Notes: a model not told the origin generated them from the sequence alone. A DNA stretch of 64,000 nt from Thermoleophilaceae bacterium (GCA_030447725.1 JAUJOQ010000001.1:643422-707421), one strand, 5' to 3'. Shown: positions 26,184-34,807, counted from the stretch's first letter. Made by a program: numbers and translations.

Positions 26184-27002
26184 ATGGCAAGTCCGGACCA
26201 GGTGATCGACATCGAGATTGGGATCCTCCGCTCGGACGTGCGGATGGAGATGCTCGCGTCCGAGGACAGCCTGCCGGTGGTGCGTCAGGCTCTGCGCTCG
26301 ATCGGCGAGACCGTCGAGGCCGACGAGGAGGCGCTCGAGGACGCCGAGCTGGCCGTCACCGAGGCGCTCGCCAACGCGGTGGAGCATGCCTACCCCGGCA
26401 ATCGCGGCCTGGTGCGGATCTTCTTCCTCCCGCGCGAGGAGGAGATGCTCGTGTCGGTTCGCGACTTCGGTCGCGGGATGGACGGTTCAGCGGGCAGCGG
26501 CAAGGACACTCCCGGCTACGGCCTGTCCCTGATCGAGGGAATTGCGCGCCGGGTGGATATCCGCGCCACGGAGGGCACGGAGATCGAGATGGCATTTGGC
26601 CTCGGGACGGCCGCTGACAGCCACACCGTCGACGGCGCGGCCCCCGGCCTGCTGCCGGCGGAGCGCATACTGCGCCGGGTGGTCGCCGTGGTGGCTGCCC
26701 AGGTCGACATGTCAGTCGAGCGCGTGATGGAGGCCCTGCTCGTGGTCGAGCTCGTCGCCCGCCACGGGCTGCGTTACCTGGTCGGCGAGCACGTGAAGAT
26801 CCGGGTGATCCGCGGCGAAGGGTCCTTCGACCTCCGGCTCGGCCCCCTCGAGGAGAACGGCGCGCTCAGCGTCGTGAAGGACACCGATATCCCTGTCGTG
26901 GGCTCGGTGGTTCAGCGCCTCGCCGAGGAAGTGCGGGTTGAGAAGGTGAAGGCAGAGGGCGTCGACTGCGAGTACCTGCTGGTACGGGTAGCCACCCGGT
27001 AG
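26184..27002 (+). CDS. RsbW-type anti-sigma serine kinase with a second degenerate domain
   Basis: Residues 1-140 form an HATPase_c_2 domain: N-box EALANAVEHAY (Asn64), G1-like VRDFGRGMDG near residue 95, and G2 PGYGLSLIEGI. RsbW-type proteins hold a sigma factor inactive and phosphorylate an STAS antagonist. Residues 150-272 form a second, similar-sized domain without recognisable ATP motifs, which is unusual for RsbW and could be a duplicated, inactive ATPase-like fold. The ATG at 26184 is preceded by GGAGCAGGG. It converges with the STAS gene (1-bp gap), its likely partner. The sigma factor is not in the window. Confidence 0.8.
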   Translation: MASPDQVIDIEIGILRSDVRMEMLASEDSLPVVRQALRSIGETVEADEEALEDAELAVTEALANAVEHAYPGNRGLVRIFFLPREEEMLVSVRDFGRGMDGSAGSGKDTPGYGLSLIEGIARRVDIRATEGTEIEMAFGLGTAADSHTVDGAAPGLLPAERILRRVVAVVAAQVDMSVERVMEALLVVELVARHGLRYLVGEHVKIRVIRGEGSFDLRLGPLEENGALSVVKDTDIPVVGSVVQRLAEEVRVEKVKAEGVDCEYLLVRVATR

Positions 27003-27003
27003 C

Positions 27004-27402
27004 TCAGGCGATCTCGGCCGGATCGCCGACGATCTCGAGGCGCTCCCCGGCACCGGTCAGCTCGAAGACCCGCGCCACCCGCCGGCCGCCCTGCACGATC
27101 ACCAGCCGCCCGCCGGCGCTCCTCTGGCGCTCGTCGAGACGCAGCAGCAGCCGGAGACCGCTCGAGTCGAGGAATGTGACCAGCCGCAGGTCGACCACCA
27201 GCAGAGGGGGGTCTTCCCCGAGCGGGCCCTCCAGACGGCCCCGCACCTCCTCGACGGTCGAAACGTCGATCTCGCCCGACAGGACGGCGTCGAGGCGCCC
27301 GTTCCCCGGCTCCGAGAGTTGGACATCGAAGAGCTTCAAGGTGCTCGGGTTGTACACCACGGCACTCGCTCCGGGCTCGGGGCCGGAGCCCGAGTGATCC
27401 AT
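27004..27402 (-). CDS. STAS-domain anti-sigma factor antagonist
   Basis: A single STAS domain of 132 aa. The strand VVDLRLVTFLDSSGLRLLL holds the phosphorylatable Ser (Ser80) of the D-S-S-G motif. In its unphosphorylated form such a protein binds the RsbW-like kinase and frees the sigma factor. The kinase gene lies tail-to-tail only 1 bp away. The N-terminal 20 residues are an unstructured extension. The partnership is inferred from adjacency. Confidence 0.88.
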   Translation of the reverse strand: MDHSGSGPEPGASAVVYNPSTLKLFDVQLSEPGNGRLDAVLSGEIDVSTVEEVRGRLEGPLGEDPPLLVVDLRLVTFLDSSGLRLLLRLDERQRSAGGRLVIVQGGRRVARVFELTGAGERLEIVGDPAEIA

Positions 27403-27495
27403 CCGGGACGCGTCTCCGCAAGATCTGTGAAAGGTTAGTTCTTCCGCTTTGCGGAGAACACAACCGGACCGGAACCACCATAGGAGGATTCACTC

Positions 27496-28209
27496 ATGTC
27501 GAAGACCAGGACGCGGGAGCAGGGAGACGGCGAAGTAGCCGCTCTCGACCAGCTGGCCCGCGAGGACGCAGGGTCGCGCGCCCAGTTCCTGAAGATGGTT
27601 GGTGGTGCCGGCGCAGCCGGCGCGCTGGCGATCTTCGTTGCTGCGTGTGGCGGCGACGACGAGGCGGAGACGCCAAGCGGCGGCGGCAGCACGGATACAG
27701 GCGGTGGTGGTGGAGCAGCCAGCAAGGGCGACATCGCGATCCTCAACTACGCGTTGACGCTCGAGCACCTCGAGTCGGCCTTCTACCAGCAGGTGCTGGA
27801 CTCGGGTCAGATCAAGGATCCGAAGGTCGGCGACGTGGCCAAGAGCATCGGTGAGGACGAGATGGAGCACGTCCAGGCCCTCACCGCAACGGTCGAGCAG
27901 CTCGGCGGCAAGCCTGCCAAGGCGCCGAAGACGGCGTTCGAAGACGTGATCGCCGCCGGAGCGCAGAAGATCCTGGAGACGGCCGCTGCGGTCGAGAACC
28001 TGGGTGCGGCCGCTTACCTCGGCCAGGCCGGGAACATCAAGAACAAGGAGATCTTGGCCGCGGCGCTGTCGATCCACACCAACGAGGGTCGTCACGCGGC
28101 TGTGCTCAACCAGGTTGTCGGCAAGACGATCGTGCCGGACGGCGCGTTCGCCAAGCCGGCGACGATGGAAGAGGTCCTGAAGTCCGTCAAGCCGTTCATC
28201 AAGGCCTGA
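27496..28209 (+). CDS. Exported ferritin-like protein 1
   Basis: A 237-aa ferritin-like (Ferritin_2/DUF4439-type) protein. The N-terminal cytoplasmic part leads to a hydrophobic segment with a lipobox-like end (AIFVAACGGDD), then a Gly/Ser/Thr-rich linker, so the domain is displayed outside the membrane. The four-helix bundle begins NYALTLEHLESAFYQQVL, with further metal-ligand candidates in EDEMEHVQAL and HTNEGRHAAVL. These proteins are thought to bind or oxidise iron, or to act as manganese catalase relatives; the activity is untested. An AGGAGG site precedes the ATG. A homolog follows after 29 bp. Confidence 0.85.
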   Translation: MSKTRTREQGDGEVAALDQLAREDAGSRAQFLKMVGGAGAAGALAIFVAACGGDDEAETPSGGGSTDTGGGGGAASKGDIAILNYALTLEHLESAFYQQVLDSGQIKDPKVGDVAKSIGEDEMEHVQALTATVEQLGGKPAKAPKTAFEDVIAAGAQKILETAAAVENLGAAAYLGQAGNIKNKEILAAALSIHTNEGRHAAVLNQVVGKTIVPDGAFAKPATMEEVLKSVKPFIKA

Positions 28210-28238
28210 GCGGCCGGGACTGCGAAAAGGAGATTGTT

Positions 28239-28871
28239 ATGTCGAAGACGATGACTCAGCCCGAGCTGGCTGCCATCGAAGTGAAGGGAATGACCCGCGA
28301 GGCGTTCCTCATGCGCGGGGCGATCGCCGCCGGTGGGGTCTACGGACTCTCCACGGTGGGACCGTTCGTCCGCCAGGCGATGGCTCAGGGGGGCGGCGAC
28401 GTCGACATCCTGAACTTCGCCCTCACCCTCGAGTTCCTCGAGACCGCGTTCTACACCATGGCCCTGAAGCAGGTCAAGGGCCTCTCCGGGGACGTGAAGG
28501 AGATCGCCACCACGCTGCGCGACAACGAGGCGGAGCACGTGGACGCCCTCACCGCCACGATCAAGGACCTCGGCGGCAAGCCCGTCAAGGCTCCCGGCGT
28601 GGACTTCGGTGACGCCTTCTCGAGCGAGGACGCGTTCCTGGAGCTCGCGCAGACGTTCGAGGATCTCGGCGTGGGCGCCTACAACGGCGCCGGCCCCATG
28701 ATCGAGTCGACCGAGGTGCTCGCCGCGGCGGGCTCCATCGTGCAGGTGGAGGGTCGTCACGCGGGCGTCATCCGCCTCCTGAGGGGCGAGAGGATCGCTC
28801 CCGGCGCGTTCGACAAGGGCCTGGAGATGGCAGAGGTCCTCGAGGCGGCCAAGCCGTTCATCAAGGCCTAG
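28239..28871 (+). CDS. Exported ferritin-like protein 2
   Basis: A 210-aa paralog of the preceding gene, aligning over the entire helix bundle: NFALTLEFLETAFYTMAL, DNEAEHVDAL, QVEGRHAGVI and the identical C-terminal end KPFIKA. The N-terminus differs: TREAFLMRGAIAAGGVYG resembles a signal or anchor with an Arg-rich start but no lipobox Cys, so it may be released or membrane-anchored rather than lipidated. AAAAGGAG precedes the ATG. The pair ends in a strong terminator and may form a heteromeric extracytoplasmic shell or metal-handling pair. Confidence 0.85.
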   Translation: MSKTMTQPELAAIEVKGMTREAFLMRGAIAAGGVYGLSTVGPFVRQAMAQGGGDVDILNFALTLEFLETAFYTMALKQVKGLSGDVKEIATTLRDNEAEHVDALTATIKDLGGKPVKAPGVDFGDAFSSEDAFLELAQTFEDLGVGAYNGAGPMIESTEVLAAAGSIVQVEGRHAGVIRLLRGERIAPGAFDKGLEMAEVLEAAKPFIKA

Positions 28872-28904
28872 CAAAAGACACACGGGGACCGGGACGGTCT
28901 CTTC

Positions 28905-28955
28905 GGCCGGGTCGCCGCCGCTTCCTCGGGAGCGGCAGGCGGCCCGGCCGTTTTC
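28905..28955 (+). terminator. Strong intrinsic terminator
   Basis: GGCCGGGTCGCC and CCGCT pair with AGCGG and GGCGGCCCGGCC around a short loop, giving a GC-rich stem of about 20 bp, directly followed by TTTT at 28951-28954. It lies 33 bp after the stop of the second ferritin-like gene. Confidence 0.8.
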
Positions 28956-28988
28956 GTTGCCCGGCGGCGGGGTACCCGACGCCCGCCG

Positions 28989-29867
28989 ATGTCGTTGCAC
29001 CATCACTCTGAGTTTCCGCTCGAGCGAATCCTGGCGGAGTGCGATGACAGCATCTCCGTCTGCCTGCCGGTTCGAGACGAGGCCACGACCATCGGCCCGA
29101 TCCTCGATTCGGTGTTGAGGCTGGCCGAGGCGGGGGCCGTCGACCAAGTCGTAGTGGTCGACGACTCATCCGACGGCAGCGGCGAGCTAGCACGGTCCCG
29201 CGGGGCGGAGGTGCACAGCCAGTTCGACCTGCGCTCCGGCATGGGTCCCGTGCTCGGCAAGGGCGACGCCATGTGGCGGGCGCTGGAAGTACTCCGGGGA
29301 GACGTGGTGGTCTACGTGGACGCCGACTCTCGTGACTTCGGAGACCACTTCGTACGCGGGCTGATGGGTCCGCTGGTGTGCGGCTCCGGGGTCTCATTCG
29401 TGAAGGGCTGCTACCGCCGCCCATTCGACTCCGGTCCCGGAGGGTGCCAGGCCGAGGGGGGTGGGCGGGTCACCGAGTTGACGGCCCGGCCGCTGCTGGC
29501 GGCCTTCTACCCCGAGCTGGCGTCGGTATGCCAGCCGCTCGCCGGCGAGATCGCCGCGCGGCGCGAGCTGCTGGAGGCCCTGCCCTTCACCACCGGATAT
29601 GGGGTGGACGTCGGCCTCTTGATCGACGTTCGGGAGCGCTGCGGCATCCAGAACCTCGTCCAGGTCGACCTCGATCAGCGCCAGAACCGCCACCGGCCGC
29701 TGTCAGAGCTCGCTCCGATGGCCGCCGCGGTCACCGACGCGATTCTGAGCCGCACGGACACGGGCGGCCGTCCCGTCGACGGGTCGAGCCGGATCGCGCT
29801 CGAGGGTCTCATGCCTCGCGCTGTGTTACGCCCCCCGGCGGCATCGCTGCGAGCGCTCCCCGTCTGA
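28989..29867 (+). CDS. gpgS: Glucosyl-3-phosphoglycerate synthase-like glycosyltransferase
   Basis: GpgS (GT81) transfers glucose from a nucleotide sugar to 3-phosphoglycerate, the first step to glucosylglycerate and to mycobacterial-type methylglucose lipopolysaccharides. The 292-aa product shows VCLPVRDEATTIG, VVVVDDSSDGSGELA, the D-x-D metal motif in VVYVDADSRDF, the GGGRVTEL loop, PLAGEIAARRELLEALPF, and GYGVDVGLLIDV, all in family order. The matching phosphatase GpgP is not in the window. It begins after the ferritin terminator, so it has its own promoter. ATG 28989 gives the standard N-terminus. Confidence 0.85.
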   Translation: MSLHHHSEFPLERILAECDDSISVCLPVRDEATTIGPILDSVLRLAEAGAVDQVVVVDDSSDGSGELARSRGAEVHSQFDLRSGMGPVLGKGDAMWRALEVLRGDVVVYVDADSRDFGDHFVRGLMGPLVCGSGVSFVKGCYRRPFDSGPGGCQAEGGGRVTELTARPLLAAFYPELASVCQPLAGEIAARRELLEALPFTTGYGVDVGLLIDVRERCGIQNLVQVDLDQRQNRHRPLSELAPMAAAVTDAILSRTDTGGRPVDGSSRIALEGLMPRAVLRPPAASLRALPV

Positions 29868-29898
29868 GCCGGCCCTGCCGCGGGTCGCCACCTCCGGC

Positions 29899-30957
29899 GT
29901 GCCAAGCTGTCTCTGTCGGGCGGACCGCTTGAACGCTGCTGTCGACCCATCGAAGGGGCAACCCACCTCCGCCGCTGCCGCGTCAGCGCCGCGACGTTGG
30001 TCTCTGCTGTGGCGGCTGCTCGCCACGAACGCCGCCGTGATGGGGGTGGCGACGGTGTTCCTCTCGCTGTCGCCGGCCAATATCCCGGCGCCTGGATCGC
30101 TCGCGCTGGAGAGCGCCCTGCTCCTGATGCTCGGCATCACCGTCATGCTGGTGGCCAACCTGTTCCTCCTGCGCCGTGCGCTCGATCCTCTGCGCAGGCT
30201 GACTGACCTGATGCGGAGGGTCGATCCGCTCCGGCCGGGACAACGGATCCCCGTATACGGACACGATGGCGAGGTCGCGGACCTGACGCAGGCCTTCAAC
30301 GAGATGATCGAGCGCCTCGAGGAGGAACGCCGGGACGCGACGGGCCGGGCGGTGGCGGCGCAGGAGGGAGAGCGCCACAGAATCGCTCAGGAGCTGCACG
30401 ACGAGATAGGCCAGGGCCTGACCGCGGCACTGCTGCAGCTCGAGGGGGCGATGAAGGTGGCGCCGCCGGAACTGGTCGCCAAGCTCTCCGGTGCTGTGGA
30501 GTCCGTACGCGGCAGCCTGGAGGAGGCGCGCGAGGTCGCTTCGAGGCTTCGCCCCGAGGCCCTCGACGACCTCGGCTTGGTCAGCGCCCTGAGCGCTTTG
30601 GGCAAGCGGCTTGCGGCGCAGACCGGACTGCGGATCGATCTCGAGCTGTACGACGGATTGCCTTCCCTCCCGCCTGAGCATGAGATCGTCGTCTACCGGG
30701 TGGCCCAGGAGGCGCTCACCAATGTCCTCCGGCACGCGGACGCGACGCGCGCGCGCGTCTGCCTCGACCGCCATGCGGGAGCGGTGCGGCTGCGCGTCGC
30801 CGACGACGGGGTCGGGCTCAACGGCGACGAGCCCGGAGGGGGCATCCGCGGGATGCGCGAACGCGCGGTCCTAATCGGCGCAGACCTCACGATCGAGCCC
30901 GGGAAGGAGGGGGGCCTCGCGGTCACCCTCGACGTACCTGTGGAGGCCGCGGAGTGA
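29899..30957 (+). CDS. NarL-type sensor histidine kinase
   Basis: A 352-aa kinase with two membrane helices (about residues 38-58 and 68-92), a HAMP linker (LRRALDPLRRLTDLM), a HisKA_3 dimerisation helix with the phospho-accepting His167 in RIAQELHDEIGQG, and an HATPase domain (ALTNVLRHADATRARV, DDGVGL). The region between the helices is only about 10 residues, so it has no large external sensor domain and probably senses the membrane. It starts with GTG. Its stop overlaps the GTG of the regulator gene (GTGA), so the two form a two-component pair. Confidence 0.9.
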   Translation: MPSCLCRADRLNAAVDPSKGQPTSAAAASAPRRWSLLWRLLATNAAVMGVATVFLSLSPANIPAPGSLALESALLLMLGITVMLVANLFLLRRALDPLRRLTDLMRRVDPLRPGQRIPVYGHDGEVADLTQAFNEMIERLEEERRDATGRAVAAQEGERHRIAQELHDEIGQGLTAALLQLEGAMKVAPPELVAKLSGAVESVRGSLEEAREVASRLRPEALDDLGLVSALSALGKRLAAQTGLRIDLELYDGLPSLPPEHEIVVYRVAQEALTNVLRHADATRARVCLDRHAGAVRLRVADDGVGLNGDEPGGGIRGMRERAVLIGADLTIEPGKEGGLAVTLDVPVEAAE

Positions 30958-31613
30958 GCGTCCCGCTGAAGACACGGGTTCTCCTGGCCGACGACCACCC
31001 GGTCGTGCGGCGAGGGCTGCGGGAGGTGCTGGATGCGGAGCCGGACTTCCAGGTCGTGGCCGAAGCCGAAGACGGGGCCGCGGCGGTCAGCCGAGCGCTC
31101 GAGCACGATGTCGACCTGGCCGTCCTCGACGTCACCATGCCGCGCCTCACCGGGCTCCAGGCTGCCGCCGAGCTGGCGCAGCGGCGCCCTGAGCTGCGCG
31201 TGCTGATGCTCTCGATGCACGACAACGAGGAGTATTTCTTTCAGGCACTGCAAGCCGGGGCTTCGGGATACGTGCTCAAGTCGGTCGTGGACCGGGACCT
31301 GGTGGAGGCCTGCCGGGCGACGATGCGCGGGGAGCCGTTCGTCTACCCAGGGGCGGTGAAGGCCCTGATCCGTGACTACGTAGGGCGTGTGCAGAATGGC
31401 CAGGAGCCGACGAGCGACCCGCTCTCTCCCCGCGAATCAGAGGTGCTCAAGCTGATCGCGGAGGGCCACACGAGCAAGGAGATCGCCGAGCTGCTGGTGA
31501 TCAGCGAGAAGACGGTGGACCGCCACCGCGCCAACGTGCTCGAGAAGCTGGGACTGCGAAACCGCGTGGACCTGACCCGATATGCCATTCGCCATGGGCT
31601 CGTCGCGCCATAG
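30954..31613 (+). CDS. NarL/LuxR-type response regulator
   Basis: A 219-aa regulator: receiver domain with ADDH at residues 12-15 and the phospho-accepting Asp59 in LAVLDVTMP, Lys in YVLKSV, then a LuxR HTH (LSPRESEVLKLIAEGHTSKE ... VDRHRANVLEKL). It is the cognate partner of the histidine kinase immediately upstream. It should act as a DNA-binding transcription factor; its targets are unknown, though the inverted repeat 20 bp after its stop is a candidate. Confidence 0.92.
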   Translation: MSVPLKTRVLLADDHPVVRRGLREVLDAEPDFQVVAEAEDGAAAVSRALEHDVDLAVLDVTMPRLTGLQAAAELAQRRPELRVLMLSMHDNEEYFFQALQAGASGYVLKSVVDRDLVEACRATMRGEPFVYPGAVKALIRDYVGRVQNGQEPTSDPLSPRESEVLKLIAEGHTSKEIAELLVISEKTVDRHRANVLEKLGLRNRVDLTRYAIRHGLVAP

Positions 31614-31633
31614 TGTGCCGGCGGCATCCAAGT

Positions 31634-31649
31634 TGGGGGTTTTCCCCCA
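31634..31649. promoter_or_regulatory. TGGGGG-TTTT-CCCCCA inverted repeat
   Basis: A perfect 6-bp inverted repeat with a TTTT centre lies between the response regulator stop and the next receiver gene. It is AT-centred in a GC-rich gap of 71 bp, so it stands out. It could be an operator for the following gene or a weak hairpin. Confidence 0.4.
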
Positions 31650-31684
31650 TCGTGCAGCGCGATCGACGCTGACAGGCTGGCCAC

Positions 31685-32278
31685 GTGCCGGGCATCCTGA
31701 TCGTGGACGACCACCCCGCCGTCCGAGCCGGGCTTGTCGCTCTTTTCGACGGCGAGGGCGACTTCGAGCTGGCGCCCCCAGCCGAGGGGGCCACGGAGGC
31801 ATTGCAGCTCGCGGAGCGCTCCCCTCCGGAGTTGGCCGTACTGGATGTCTCGCTGCGAGACGGAGACGGCATCCGGCTGTGCCTCGAGCTCAAGCAGCTT
31901 CCCGTGCCGCCCCGGGTGCTGCTCTACACCGCTTTCGTGACGCCCACGGTGATTCTCAAGGGCAGCCTCGCCGGAGCCGACGGGCTGGTGGAGAAGGGCG
32001 CTCCGGCGGCCGAGCTGGTTCGCGCGATCAGGCAGGTCGCGGCCGGTGAGTCCCGCATGCCGCCGCTTGACCGCGATCTACTCAGCGGACGGACGGAGAG
32101 GCTCTCGGCCGAGGAGCTGTCGATCGTCGGGCTGCGGCTCGCGTCAAGTCAGGTGAGCGAGATCGCCGACGCGCTGCGGCTCCCCCCGCAAGAGGTCGTC
32201 GCTCGGATTGGCCGCCTGCTCGCGAGGTTGGAGGAGGAATCCCAAGACCAAGATGGTGGGAATCTGTCAGCCAGATGA
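31685..32278 (+). CDS. Receiver-domain protein with a divergent C-terminal HTH
   Basis: Residues 1-125 form a receiver domain: VDDH at 7-10, Asp54 in LAVLDVSLRDG, Thr in LLYTAF and Lys in LVEKGAP. The C-terminal 60 residues (RLSAEELSIVGLRLASSQVS ... PQEVVARIGRLLARL) have the length and helix pattern of a LuxR HTH but lack its usual conserved residues, so DNA binding is uncertain. It starts with GTG at 31685. It may act in the same signalling system as the pair upstream, since no kinase of its own is beside it. Confidence 0.75.
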   Translation: MPGILIVDDHPAVRAGLVALFDGEGDFELAPPAEGATEALQLAERSPPELAVLDVSLRDGDGIRLCLELKQLPVPPRVLLYTAFVTPTVILKGSLAGADGLVEKGAPAAELVRAIRQVAAGESRMPPLDRDLLSGRTERLSAEELSIVGLRLASSQVSEIADALRLPPQEVVARIGRLLARLEEESQDQDGGNLSAR

Positions 32279-32326
32279 CGGTTCTCACCCATCGACGTGC
32301 GGCCCGAGCGCTGGCACGCTGGCACC

Positions 32327-33088
32327 ATGACGATTGCCGCTGTGAGGATCTTGGACGCCGACCCCGATCTGGGAGATGCCCTTGGGGAGGATGAGTTCGA
32401 GGAGGCGAGGCTGGCCCTCGTCGCGCCGGCCATGACCCTGGCCAAGGGTGATTGGAGGCCTCGGCAGACCACTTCGGAGCCACATGGCCATCTGGGCGTG
32501 CTCGTCACTCAGGGCATCTTGTGCCGCGAGGTGGTGATAGCGGCTCGTGTCTGCGCGGAGCTCGTGGGCCCCGGGGACCTGATCCGGCCGTGGGACCCGG
32601 CGGGCGGCCCCCCCTCGGTCGCCTATGCCGTCCGGTGGCGGGTCCTACAAGAGACGCGCTTGGCGTTGCTTGGAAGGCGGTTCACGACCACGGCGGCACG
32701 CTGGCCACCTCTCACCAGTGCCTTCGTGGCCCGCGCGGTCAGCCGCTCTCAAGGGCTCGCGTTGTCGGCGGCCATCACTTGCACGACCGGCCTCGACAGG
32801 CGTCTGCTGATGCTGTTCTCGCACCTCGCGGATCGGTGGGGGAAGGTCCGTTCGGACGGTGTGCTGGTTCCAGTTCCCATGACGCATGAGTTGATAGGGC
32901 GCCTGATCGGGGCCTGCCGGCCGTCGGTGTCCACGGCACTGAAGGAGCTGGAGCGCGAAGGGCGGATCGTGCGAGTCGGCGCCGAAGGTTGGCTGCTTCG
33001 CGATCCGCCGCGGAAGCTGCTCCACGACGCCGGTCGTCAGATCGCTGACGAGCGCGACGGCGCGATGGCGACCGCGGCCGCGAGCTAG
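32327..33088 (+). CDS. Crp/Fnr-family transcriptional regulator
   Basis: An effector-domain protein with a C-terminal Crp-type winged helix. The N-terminal half has the beta-roll pattern of cyclic-nucleotide-binding-like domains (GVLVTQGILCREVVI, AELVGPGDLIRPWD) but lacks the canonical phosphate-binding R-x-A loop, so the ligand is probably not cAMP. The HTH is VPMTHELIGRLIGACRPSVS with TALKELEREGRIVR. ATG 32327 is favoured; a GTG at 32297 is in frame. It follows the receiver gene by 48 bp. Its targets are unknown. Confidence 0.8.
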   Translation: MTIAAVRILDADPDLGDALGEDEFEEARLALVAPAMTLAKGDWRPRQTTSEPHGHLGVLVTQGILCREVVIAARVCAELVGPGDLIRPWDPAGGPPSVAYAVRWRVLQETRLALLGRRFTTTAARWPPLTSAFVARAVSRSQGLALSAAITCTTGLDRRLLMLFSHLADRWGKVRSDGVLVPVPMTHELIGRLIGACRPSVSTALKELEREGRIVRVGAEGWLLRDPPRKLLHDAGRQIADERDGAMATAAAS

Positions 33089-33097
33089 CGGGGCGGG

Positions 33098-33538
33098 TCA
33101 GGAGCGCAAGCTCTGCCAGGCGGCGCGCGCCTCGGGCGCAGCGAGCGGGAGGGCGGCCCAGCTGGCGGCGCTCGCGACGAGGCAGTAGAAGCAGAGCGCG
33201 CGGTGCTTTGTGATCTGCTCCGCGGTCAGCCAGGCGGCTCCGGCCGCGTCGGCTGTGAGCTTCGCGCTCGCCGCGAGCGGGATCGCCGGGCTCCTCTTGG
33301 CGCGGTCGGCGCCTCCCATCCCGATCAGCGCGAGCGTGACGCCGTAGCTTGCGAGCGCGAGCGTCGCGTCGGGAGTCTTCAGCGTTTCATAGGCCTCGCC
33401 GGAGGCGTCGACCTTGTCGGAGTCAAACGCCGCTAGCGGAGGATCGGGGAGGTGGCGCACGATCCCCGTCTGGTAGAGCGCTACGACGCCCATCGCGCCG
33501 GCGGCGCTCAGCATCAGCGCCGACTGGCGCCGGCGCAT
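33098..33538 (-). CDS. VKOR-like membrane protein
   Basis: A roughly 146-aa protein with about four hydrophobic helices. The last third contains HRALCFYCLVASAASW, a CxxC at the start of a helix exactly as in vitamin K epoxide reductase-like proteins, which pass electrons from thiols to quinone during disulfide formation. The usual loop Cys pair is not visible, so it may need a partner or be inactive. The start is uncertain: ATG 33538 gives a typical VKOR length, while a longer frame extends upstream to 33700. It converges with the Crp-family gene. Confidence 0.55.
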   Translation of the reverse strand: MRRRQSALMLSAAGAMGVVALYQTGIVRHLPDPPLAAFDSDKVDASGEAYETLKTPDATLALASYGVTLALIGMGGADRAKRSPAIPLAASAKLTADAAGAAWLTAEQITKHRALCFYCLVASAASWAALPLAAPEARAAWQSLRS

Positions 33539-33811
33539 GCGCAGGTGCGGACCATTGCTTCGCCTCAGGTCGTCGCTGACGCGCTCCGCTCCCGCCGAGC
33601 TCTTTCTCCCGACGCCGTCGCTTCGTCCACGCGCTGCGGTCGCCGGGGGCCCCGCCGGTCGTTCGAGAGACTGTGCACGTCTCGGTCGTGGCACTCGCAT
33701 CGGTCCTGTCTCTCTAACCGGCTCGCGTCAGCTCTAATCTCGAGGCGTCTGCTCGCGGACGTCTTCTCGCCCGGCCGTTAGCGGCCTGCCGCCGCCGGGT
33801 ACGGCTGTCGG

Positions 33812-34807
33812 GTGACACAGGTGGTTGCGATAACCGGAGCTTCGGCCGGCGTCGGGCGGGCAGCCGCGGTGGAGTTCGCACGGCGCGGGGCAAAGATCGG
33901 GCTTCTCGCTCGCGGCGAGGCAGGCCTCGAGGCGGCCGCGCGTGACGTCGAGGCAGCCGGGGGCAGCGCGTTCGTGCTCCCCACAGACGTTGCGGACGCC
34001 GGTCAGGTGGAAGCCGCCGCCGATCGCATAGAGCGTGAGCTCGGACCGATCGACGTGTGGGTGAACGCGGCGATGACGGCGATCCTCGCCGAGCTGCGGC
34101 ACACCGAGCCCGAAGAGTTCCGACGTGTCATCGAGGTCACGTTCCTCGGAAGCGTCCACGGCACGATGGCGGCGCTCACGCGCATGCAGTCCCGCGACCG
34201 CGGCAAGATCGTCCAGGTCGGCTCGGCGCTGGCGCGGCGCGGGATCCCGCTGCAGGCGAGCTACTGCGGGGCAAAGCACGGCATCCAGGGTTTCGTCGAG
34301 TCGGTGCGCACAGAGCTGCTGCACCAGAGAAGCAACGTGAAGATCACGCTCGTGCAGCTTCCCGGGCTGAACACGACGCAGTTCGGCTGGGTGAGGACGC
34401 GTGGACTCTCGAAACACCCCCAGCCGGTCGCGCCGATCTACCAGCCGGAGGTGGCGGCTCGAGCGATCGCCTGGGCGGCCGACCACAACCGCCGTGAGCT
34501 GTGGGTCGGGCTTCCGACCTACTTCACGATCCTCGGAAACTGGTTCGCGCCCGGATTGCAGGACAGGTTCCTCGCCAAGGCCAATTACGACGGGCAGCAG
34601 TCCGAGCGCGAGCTCGACCCAGACCGGCGCGACTACCTCTTCGAGCCGGTCGACGACCGCGAGGACCGCGGCGCCCACGGGATCTTCGACGAGCACGCGA
34701 AGCCGCGAAGCCGTGCGCTTTGGGCCACGACACACCGCCGCGCGATCGGCACGGCCGCGCTTTGTGGCGCGGCCGCCTCCGTCTCGCTGCTGCGCAGGCG
34801 TTCGTGA
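33812..34807 (+). CDS. SDR family oxidoreductase, long form
   Basis: A 331-aa SDR: TGASAGVGRAAAVEFARRG near residue 8 (the NADP-type loop), DVWVNAAM (a variant of NNAG near 83), the catalytic Ser (VGSALA) and YCGAKHG near residue 153. A 90-residue C-terminal extension ends in a hydrophobic stretch (AIGTAALCGAAASVSLL) that could anchor it to the membrane. Starting with GTG at 33812 leaves a very short N-terminus, typical of this group. The substrate is unknown. Confidence 0.87.
   Translation: MTQVVAITGASAGVGRAAAVEFARRGAKIGLLARGEAGLEAAARDVEAAGGSAFVLPTDVADAGQVEAAADRIERELGPIDVWVNAAMTAILAELRHTEPEEFRRVIEVTFLGSVHGTMAALTRMQSRDRGKIVQVGSALARRGIPLQASYCGAKHGIQGFVESVRTELLHQRSNVKITLVQLPGLNTTQFGWVRTRGLSKHPQPVAPIYQPEVAARAIAWAADHNRRELWVGLPTYFTILGNWFAPGLQDRFLAKANYDGQQSERELDPDRRDYLFEPVDDREDRGAHGIFDEHAKPRSRALWATTHRRAIGTAALCGAAASVSLLRRRS

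Noticed and set aside
33577-33700. N-terminal extension of the VKOR-like protein
   Set aside because: The residues are basic and Pro-rich without a ribosome site, and the family length fits the start at 33538.
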